Source: Candidatus Coatesiibacteriota bacterium (GTDB taxonomy: Bacteria; RBG-13-66-14). Taken from it: 5,839 nucleotides of DNA. This document shows, piece after piece, positions 1 to 4,719 of the stretch. The notes under the pieces are model-generated. The model searched no databases and had not been told where the DNA came from. It saw only the letters and a list, made by a program, of their open reading frames with translations. The position numbers were made by a program, and so were the translations under genes. The stretch is taken from contig DAOVLG010000130.1 of the NCBI GenBank assembly GCA_030631385.1, positions 1 through 5,839 on the forward strand. The letters run 5' to 3'. Numbering within the stretch: the first letter of the stretch is position 1; each line of letters opens with the position of its first letter.

Positions 1-358
1 ACGGAGAAGGCTGGGGGTTACATTCAAAGAGCCACTCGCGCGGGTCCTCCATGCCTTCGGTAACCTGCAGCTCGAGGAAGACCGTGTTCCCCCGGTGTAG
101 CTGAGAGGTATTCAGCGTCAACGTCTTCCAGGTTGGCGGCTCCTCTTTCAGATCGAAGCCCTTGAACCCCTCGGAGATTGCTTTTATCTGCTCGTCCGTC
201 AACTCGACGACGACGTCCCTTCCCTTGGCGCTTTGCACCGTCTTGGCCTGGGAGTCGGTCAGGGTGATCGTGACCTCGCACCGCTTCTCTCCCGCCGAAG
301 CGACGACGACGAGAAGCAGGAGCACAAACAGGACCAATCTGCTGAATGTACCTTTCAT
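1..358 (-). CDS. Small exported protein of unknown function, paralogue A (3' end beyond window)
   Basis: The frame is open from an ATG at 358 to the left edge (119 residues, no stop), so the C-terminus is missing. A GAGGAGG ribosome-binding site at 367-373 lies 8 bases upstream and supports this start. Residues 1-22 form a typical signal peptide: Lys2 and Arg7, a hydrophobic core rich in Leu and Val, then ASA before Gly23. The mature part has two similar beta-like strands, VTITLTDSQ (29-37) and VVVELTDEQI (49-58), then a FDLKEEP stretch and an RGNTVFLEL strand. The same order of motifs occurs in the neighbouring gene at 487-885, so the two are tandem paralogues. Two cysteines (27 and 113) could pair outside the cytoplasm. 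I do not recognise the family and assign no function. The upstream gap is 128 bases; a TATAAA lies in it but without a good -35 box, so read-through from the upstream paralogue is possible. Confidence 0.8.
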   Translation of the reverse strand, partial: MKGTFSRLVLFVLLLLVVVASAGEKRCEVTITLTDSQAKTVQSAKGRDVVVELTDEQIKAISEGFKGFDLKEEPPTWKTLTLNTSQLHRGNTVFLELQVTEGMEDPREWLFECNPQPSP

Positions 359-366
359 CCTTCGCG

Positions 367-373
367 CCTCCTC
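367..373 (-). promoter_or_regulatory. Ribosome-binding site for the 358 start
   Basis: GAGGAGG on the minus strand, 8 bases before the ATG at 358. It is the main evidence for the start of this edge-truncated gene. Confidence 0.75.
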
Positions 374-410
374 TATCCAGGTTTTATATGGGCTGAGGAA
401 TATCCACCGG

Positions 411-422
411 GACGTTAACGTC
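411..422. other. 12-bp perfect palindrome upstream of paralogue A
   Basis: GACGTTAACGTC reads the same on both strands and lies 53 bases upstream of the start of the exported-protein gene at 358. On the minus strand it overlaps a TTGACG that resembles a -35 box, although no good -10 box follows at 17 bases. Its place between two paralogues would suit an operator, but a single 12-bp palindrome may be chance. Confidence 0.25.
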
Positions 423-486
423 AACCGCGACCGGTAAGAGAGGTGTGCGTCAAGCACGCCCCTTTAAGGTTTGTAAGCTTGACGAG

Positions 487-885
487 CTACGGAGATATGA
501 CCTTAACACTGATACATTTTATCGTTAGTCTCGGGTTATCCGGGTCTTTGCAGAGCCAGGTTTTGACAGAAAGGAGGACCGTGTTCCCCTCGCGCAGATC
601 CATGAAAGCACAGAAGAAGGACGGATACATGAGTAGCGGCTCCTCTTCCAGATCAAAAAGCTTCATCGCCCTCATGGTGATTGTGTTTATCTGCTCGTCC
701 GTTAATGTCACATTCACGGCGCTGGACGCCCCATACGGCGCATCTTTCACTTGCTCAAACTGGGGCTTGGTCAGGGTGATCGTTACAGTGGGGGGCTCTA
801 CTTCCGCCCTCCCCTGGGCCAGGACGGGGATCGTAAGAACCGCCAGTAGGATCGAAACGATTATCACGGCTGGTGTGGCCCTCAT
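487..885 (-). CDS. Small exported protein of unknown function, paralogue B
   Basis: A complete gene of 132 residues. The ATG at 885 is preceded by AAAGGAGGG at 893-901 with good spacing, and a near-consensus promoter lies further upstream. Residues 1-23 look like a signal peptide: one Arg, a long hydrophobic core, then VLA before Gln24, so the protein is probably exported to the periplasm or beyond. There is no lipobox. The mature part repeats the layout of the gene at 1-358: VTITLT (34-39), VNVTLTDEQI (57-66), FDLEEEP (77-83) and REGNTVLLSV (98-107). It has cysteines at 92, 112 and 124. At DNA level the two genes share exact blocks of 17 bp (183-199 and 686-702) and 15 bp (257-271 and 769-783), which supports descent by tandem duplication. 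GC content is lower than in the enzyme genes. The family is not recognised; a small beta-rich secreted protein is all that can be said. Confidence 0.85.
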   Translation of the reverse strand: MRATPAVIIVSILLAVLTIPVLAQGRAEVEPPTVTITLTKPQFEQVKDAPYGASSAVNVTLTDEQINTITMRAMKLFDLEEEPLLMYPSFFCAFMDLREGNTVLLSVKTWLCKDPDNPRLTIKCISVKVISP

Positions 886-925
886 CTTCTGTCCCTCCTT
901 TAAATGTAAAAAACTAGGTTACGCC

Positions 926-954
926 AGTATATACGCTTTAGCAACCTTTATCAA
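926..954 (-). promoter_or_regulatory. Sigma70-type promoter for the exported-protein gene at 487-885
   Basis: On the minus strand there is a -35 box TTGATA (949-954), a spacer of exactly 17 bases, and a -10 box TATACT (926-931). Each box matches the consensus at 5 of 6 positions. Initiation about 7 bases past the -10 box would give a leader of about 34 bases containing the AAAGGAGGG ribosome-binding site. The surrounding 115-base gap is AT-rich compared with the flanking enzyme gene. This indicates that the exported-protein gene is transcribed independently of the aminotransferase-like gene upstream. Confidence 0.7.
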
Positions 955-1001
955 AGTGATTCCTGAACGGGCATCGGCGCTCCTTTTGGGGCCGTCAGGG
1001 T

Positions 1002-2396
1002 TCAGATGGACAGGTACTCCTCCGGTCGCATCCGATAGCCTTCGGGATGATACTCGCCGGTGGCCTTCTCCTGCTCGTACTCGAGACGCGGCCCCTTCCT
1101 GGCGAGCCGCCCCAGTTCAGCGAGGAAGTGGAGGATATCCTCCTCGTCGTTGTAGATACCGAGACTCGCGCGGACCATTCCCGGAATCCGCCGCCGGTCC
1201 CCGGCCAGTATCTCAACCGCCCGCTCGGCGAACTCTTCACGCCCGATGTCCAAGAGCTCCACGACTAAGGGTTGGGTGCAGAAGCAGCCGTTGCGCACGC
1301 CGATACCCCCCTCGTATGACAGCACCGCCGCCACGAGTTGATGGGGCACGTCGTCGAGGTTGAAGGAGACCACGCCCAGGCGCCCTTCGGGAGCGTCGGT
1401 GTCCGCCGAGCCGTAGATGGTAACGCCTGGAATAGCGCATATGCCTTCCAAAAGCAGCTTCGCCAGCTCCTTTTCCCGTTGTTGTATCCTGTCGAAGCCG
1501 ATGGATTGGAGGGTCCGGGCCGCCGTCGCCAGGGCCACCGCGCCGACCACGTTGGGCGTGCCGGCTTCGAGAAGATTCGGCACCTCGGCCCACACCACCT
1601 CGTCGCGGGTGACGAGTTTCACCGTCCCGCCGCCCCGGCAGGCCGGACCGCAGCTGCTCAGTGCGTCCCGGCGGGCGACGAGCGCCGCGCCACCGTAGGG
1701 TGCGTACATCTTGTGGCCGGCGATAACGATGTAATCCAGTTGGGCGCCCGGTTCCGAGGAATCTACCTCGATGGGCAGGTGGGGCGCGAGCTGCGCGGCG
1801 TCCACCAGGATTCTCACCCCGTTGGCGTGGGCGATCCTCGCCAGCTCGTGGACGCAGATCACCTGGCCCGTGATGTTGCTCGCCCCGGTGACCGCGACGA
1901 GCGCCAGACGATCGGAGAGGCTTGCGACGAGCCTTTCCGTGGCGGCGAGATCAATACCCCCCTCACCGTTCAGCGGAAGGTACGCCAGTTCGGCATACCG
2001 GCGCCAGGGCAGATCGTTGGAGTGGTGCTCCAGGGGGCTGACGAGGACCACCGGGTTCTCGGGGAACCTCATGCAGCAGGCCAGCTTGTTGACCGCCTCG
2101 GTGGTGTTGACGCAGAAGACGGCCACGTGTTTCTTCGGGTCGGCGCCGACGAAATCGAGGACGATCTCCCTGGCACGTTCGTAGACGTGGGTGGCCACGG
2201 TGCTCTTGAATCCGGTTCCGCGGTGGATGGAGGAGTACCAGCCGATGAACTCGTCCACCTTGTCCCGCACCGTGGTGAAGGCCGGGGTGCTGGCGGCGTT
2301 GTCCAGATAAACGTACCGCCGCGTACCGCCGGTGGCGAGGGGAACCTCGGTATCCCAGCCGACTATCCATTCGCGGATGTTCCAAACCTCTGCCAA
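1002..2396 (-). CDS. Class V aminotransferase / cysteine desulfurase-like PLP enzyme
   Basis: A 464-residue protein of the SufS/CsdA-like branch of class V aminotransferases. These are cytoplasmic PLP enzymes that typically remove sulfur (or selenium) from cysteine for Fe-S clusters and other sulfur compounds. Visible landmarks in order: YLDNAAST (30-37), the TTEAVN motif (98-103), PLEHHSNDLPW (121-131), VDAAQ with the PLP-contacting Asp199, AGHKMYAPYG with the Schiff-base Lys229, and the active-site loop GVRNGCFCTQP. By alignment with SufS, where the loop reads roughly G-H-H-C, the catalytic cysteine should be Cys373; Cys371 is an extra one. The protein is longer than SufS (about 400 residues) because of a charged C-terminal tail after about 430. 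The frame is open up to an ATG at 2720, but that extension is out-of-phase noise over a plus-strand gene remnant. The TTG at 2394-2396, with AAGGAG five bases upstream, starts the protein 30 residues before the first conserved block, as expected. No Fe-S scaffold gene lies beside it, so the substrate and sulfur acceptor are unknown. Confidence 0.88.
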   Translation of the reverse strand: MAEVWNIREWIVGWDTEVPLATGGTRRYVYLDNAASTPAFTTVRDKVDEFIGWYSSIHRGTGFKSTVATHVYERAREIVLDFVGADPKKHVAVFCVNTTEAVNKLACCMRFPENPVVLVSPLEHHSNDLPWRRYAELAYLPLNGEGGIDLAATERLVASLSDRLALVAVTGASNITGQVICVHELARIAHANGVRILVDAAQLAPHLPIEVDSSEPGAQLDYIVIAGHKMYAPYGGAALVARRDALSSCGPACRGGGTVKLVTRDEVVWAEVPNLLEAGTPNVVGAVALATAARTLQSIGFDRIQQREKELAKLLLEGICAIPGVTIYGSADTDAPEGRLGVVSFNLDDVPHQLVAAVLSYEGGIGVRNGCFCTQPLVVELLDIGREEFAERAVEILAGDRRRIPGMVRASLGIYNDEEDILHFLAELGRLARKGPRLEYEQEKATGEYHPEGYRMRPEEYLSI

Positions 2397-2401
2397 GGCT
2401 T

Positions 2402-2407
2402 CTCCTT
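2402..2407 (-). promoter_or_regulatory. Ribosome-binding site deciding a TTG start
   Basis: AAGGAG on the minus strand, five bases before the TTG at 2394-2396. No ATG exists in this frame between 2720 and the conserved core of the PLP enzyme. An ATG at 2409-2411 is in another frame and meets a stop after 15 codons, so this site favours the TTG. Confidence 0.65.
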
Positions 2408-2437
2408 CATCTGTTTTGGGGAATTCGAGGGCTTGGT

Positions 2438-2732
2438 TTCGCCCCTTCAAATGGCTTTGATGATCTGCGCCGGGCGATAACCGAGGCCAATCGCGATTTC
2501 GCCCCTCCGGTGGAGCGGTTACAACAGAACCAGCGCCAAGCAGGTATACCTCTCCTCCGCCGACTACTACGACACGGTCAACGAGATCGAATACTACGAC
2601 CTGGACAGCCTGCTGCTGATCGGGGGGCGGCTCATCTACGTGGACGGCTACTGCGGGTCGGAGGCTGCCGAGGCGTTTCGGGAAATCGTCATCGCCACCG
2701 TCCCCTCGATTACCGAGCACGAGGGTTGGTAA
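2438..2732 (+). pseudogene. 5'-truncated, probably frameshifted remnant of an unrecognised gene
   Basis: On the plus strand, 2520-2729 reads as 70 codons with no stop before TAA at 2730-2732; 62 of them end in G or C, like real genes here. The peptide looks natural (it begins YNRTSAKQVYLSSADYYD and ends PSITEHEGW) and has a hydrophobic LLLIGGRLIYV stretch. Its frame is closed upstream by TAA at 2478-2480 and has no ATG or TTG and only one late GTG. Just upstream, 2453-2515 in another frame gives equally protein-like GFDDLRRAITEANRDF followed by APPVE; removing one T at 2519-2520 would join the two frames. The upstream part then runs into the start of the divergent PLP-enzyme gene. The best reading is the 3' end of a gene lost by rearrangement and frameshift. 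I do not recognise the family. A sequencing or assembly error at the T pair could explain the frameshift, but not the missing 5' end. Confidence 0.55.
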
Positions 2733-3062
2733 TACGTCGCTACATTAAAAGGATATGATCACCATTAGTAAACGGACCGATACAAAGGTGTATCTTCCTT
2801 ATAAATATTGCGGATAGGACAAGTCGTGTGTTCACCTTAGCGCTTAAAGAAATTGGCGCCTTGGACGACGAACACCGTTAAACTGGATTATGGGTCTTGG
2901 GTCCTTTCGTAGGGCGGGGTTTCCCAACCCCGCCGCCGCTTTTAAGAGCATTATCCCTTTTTCGGCGGGGATGGAATCCCCGCCCTACATCCTTGGGTCG
3001 GAAATCTTTCTCTCTTAGTGGAGTTAAATTGGTCCAGATAAGGGTTGTGATCCCTTCTTTTG
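2733..3062. other. Non-coding gap of 330 bases with a repeat element
   Basis: No convincing gene lies here on either strand. The first 160 bases are AT-rich and hold only very short frames. The second half contains the inverted hairpin pair at 2909-2988. Just downstream of the radical SAM stop, the minus strand has AAGGG and CCCTT separated by 7 bases, a weak hairpin with no T-run, so I do not call a terminator. I looked here for a peptide precursor of the neighbouring radical SAM protein and found none with a start, a ribosome-binding site and a leader-like sequence. Confidence 0.6.
2909..2988. repeat. Inverted pair of GC-rich hairpins, MITE- or REP-like
   Basis: Two near-identical arms face each other. 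The left arm begins GTAGGGCGGGG at 2909 and the right arm ends with the complementary CCCCGCCCTAC at 2988. Each arm is itself a hairpin with a 9-bp perfect stem: GGCGGGGTT/AACCCCGCC (2913-2934, loop TCCC) and GGCGGGGAT/ATCCCCGCC (2964-2984, loop GGA). An AT-rich 24-base spacer separates them. Both stems carry compensating differences (TT/AA against AT/AT), which suggests selection for pairing. CTTGGGTC occurs on both sides (2896-2903 and 2992-2999), possibly a target duplication. Similar short palindromic units are dispersed in many bacterial genomes as non-autonomous elements mobilised in trans. The hairpins could also stabilise or end transcripts from the radical SAM gene. Confidence 0.75.
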
Positions 3063-4664
3063 CTACGCCGGGGCGCTACAGGTAATCTCCCCGTCTTCCT
3101 GCAGCAATAAGGGACAGCCGCCGCCGCACAGGGGGAACTCGGCGCATTCGCGGCACTCATCCGGAACCCAATCCCGGTTGCGCAGGCTCACCGCCAGGGG
3201 GTGGTTCCAGATGGAATCCCAGTCGTCGGTGAGGATGTTCCCCAAAGCCTCGAAGTAGCTCTGACAGGGCAGAACGTCGCCGTTGGGCTCCACGGCGAGG
3301 TTGTACTTCGCGGCGGAGCAGGTCTTGATACCGACGCCTAATTCGATGGGATTCAGGTCCTCGTAGCGGGTCGGCGTGTACCAGAGGAAGTTCAGACCCA
3401 GGCCGACGGCGGCGTCGAAGAACTCCTCCACGTGGGGGGCGAGCTCGGTCTCGGTGAAGGCGTCGGGATTGCCCTTTCCCCTGCCCGAGTGGATCATCCC
3501 GTTGGCCGCCACCTGGGTCAGTCCCAGACCGGCTATAAACTCCACCGTCCGGCGGACCCCGTCCGCGTTGCGCCGGGTGATCGTCGTGTTGGTGAGAACG
3601 TAGAGCGGCTGTTCCAGGGCGTTCTTTATCCCTCGGACCGTCTCCTTCCAGGCCCCACCAGCGCCCACCATGTCGTCGTGCACCGCCTCATCGTGGCTCT
3701 CCAGCGTGATCTGCACGTGGTCGAGACCGACCTCAACCAGTTTTGCCAGGTATTCCCTGTCGGCTAAAATCCGCCCGTTGGTCAACAGACCGGTCACCAG
3801 GCCGATGTCCTCGGCGTACTCGATGAGATCGCGCAGGTGGGGATAGAGGGTGGCCTCGCCGCCGGTGAAGGTCACGTGGGGCACCCCGGCCTCCCACAGC
3901 CTCTCCATGACCCGGCGCCAATCCTCCTTGGTGAGCTGGGTCATCCCAGACCTGCCCGGGGGCACGTAGCAGTGGCCGCATTCGTTATCGCAGTCGTAGG
4001 TAAGGACCAGGTCCACCCGGTAGGGGGCGAAGGTTTTTACGCTGAAGGGCTCGTAACGGTCGAGGTCGAGGTAGGTGACGGGGCAGATGTCCCCGCCCCG
4101 GCCCAGCTCGGTGATGATGTCCCGGATCTTCTCGTAATCCGCCAGGGCGATCTTCCGGGGCACGTCGTAGCGGGCGGTTATCTCCCGCACGGCGTCGCGC
4201 GCGGTCCGCTCCTCGACGATCAGCTTGGCGTACTCGGCGGCGGTCTGGTTGAGGTGGATGATCTTGGCCGCGTTGACCACCAGGGTGCCGTTGCCGTTGG
4301 GCTCGACGCGCAGATGGACCCGGTAACCCTCCATAGCATCGCCGGAACGTAGATGGAAGATACCCGGTTTCAGCGGCTTTGGCCGTTCCAGGAAGGATTC
4401 GACGAGGTGGTGCTCGGCGGGGTGATCCGGATCGGCCACCCGACGGCGGCGATGGACGACCAGAATCAACAGGATTATGGCCAGCGCGATCACCGCGGCG
4501 CCGATACCGATGAAGAGCCAGCGCACCAGGGCGCCCGAAGAGTTCTCGGCGACGATCCTGCCCTCCTCCGGGCCGAAACCGACCAGCAGACCGATCAGGA
4601 GCAGGGCGACGCCCACCGCCGCCAAGATGCCCACCAGAACGAAATCGAGAGCGCCTCTACGCAT
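3063..4664 (-). CDS. Membrane-anchored PqqD-like/radical SAM/SPASM protein, probable RiPP maturase
   Basis: A complete 533-residue protein. The ATG at 4664 is preceded by AAGGAG at 4676-4681, with a somewhat long 11-base spacing. Two hydrophobic helices (about 7-30 and 48-70) flank a short acidic loop; HRRRR right after the second helix and MRR at the N-terminus predict both ends in the cytoplasm. Residues about 120-190 (HLNQTAAEY, DAVREITARYDV, then DYEKIRDIITEL) resemble PqqD, the domain that binds precursor-peptide leaders. The radical SAM core has the [4Fe-4S] motif CX3CX2C at Cys225, Cys229 and Cys232, and TGGEAT (267-272). The C-terminus has the full seven-cysteine SPASM pattern: Cys449, GX4C at 462-467, CX2CX5CX3C at 504-517, and Cys529, which would hold two auxiliary clusters. 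This architecture is typical of enzymes that crosslink or otherwise modify peptides after cleaving S-adenosylmethionine. The domain order is clear; the peptide substrate and the reaction are not known. A role on a non-peptide or protein substrate remains possible. Confidence 0.9.
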   Translation of the reverse strand: MRRGALDFVLVGILAAVGVALLLIGLLVGFGPEEGRIVAENSSGALVRWLFIGIGAAVIALAIILLILVVHRRRRVADPDHPAEHHLVESFLERPKPLKPGIFHLRSGDAMEGYRVHLRVEPNGNGTLVVNAAKIIHLNQTAAEYAKLIVEERTARDAVREITARYDVPRKIALADYEKIRDIITELGRGGDICPVTYLDLDRYEPFSVKTFAPYRVDLVLTYDCDNECGHCYVPPGRSGMTQLTKEDWRRVMERLWEAGVPHVTFTGGEATLYPHLRDLIEYAEDIGLVTGLLTNGRILADREYLAKLVEVGLDHVQITLESHDEAVHDDMVGAGGAWKETVRGIKNALEQPLYVLTNTTITRRNADGVRRTVEFIAGLGLTQVAANGMIHSGRGKGNPDAFTETELAPHVEEFFDAAVGLGLNFLWYTPTRYEDLNPIELGVGIKTCSAAKYNLAVEPNGDVLPCQSYFEALGNILTDDWDSIWNHPLAVSLRNRDWVPDECRECAEFPLCGGGCPLLLQEDGEITCSAPA

Positions 4665-4719
4665 TATGTATTAAACTCCTTCGGATCGGTGACCAGCACG
4701 CACCGGCCTAATTAGTCTT

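Noticed and set aside
446..468. Possible terminator downstream of the gene at 487-885 (GTGC/GCAC stem)
   Set aside because: The stem is only four base pairs with no T-run following, which is too weak to call.
961..1005. CTGAAC/GTTCAG inverted repeat after the PLP enzyme as a terminator
   Set aside because: The arms are six bases with a loop of about 31 bases and no T-run.
443..1363. 306-codon plus-strand open frame across the exported-protein gene and the start of the next region
   Set aside because: It crosses two minus-strand genes and a promoter-bearing gap, and its translation is rich in Arg, Pro and Ser with no family resemblance.
1338..2480. 380-codon plus-strand open frame opposite the PLP enzyme
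   Set aside because: It is a shadow of a GC-rich gene on the other strand: no ribosome-binding site, no recognisable domain, and the minus strand encodes all the class V motifs.
2397..2720. N-terminal extension of the PLP enzyme back to an ATG at 2720
   Set aside because: The extension is low-complexity, lies opposite a plus-strand segment with strong coding bias, and precedes the first conserved block by about 138 residues. A TTG with a good ribosome-binding site gives a family-like N-terminus.
2756..2818. A 20-codon plus-strand frame (ATG at 2756) as a possible RiPP precursor
   Set aside because: The purine-rich stretch is only about two bases from the ATG, the strand is opposite to the radical SAM gene, and there is no leader/core pattern.
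2828..2881. Short plus-strand frame from a GTG, ending in GALDDEHR, as a small gene
   Set aside because: The peptide is helix-like but has only 17 residues, with no ribosome-binding site; it may be chance or a second remnant fragment.
2951..3160. 69-residue minus-strand frame with CC and several Ala/Ser, as a peptide precursor
   Set aside because: It overlaps the 3' end of the radical SAM gene in another frame and its C-terminal part is a translation of the hairpin repeat.
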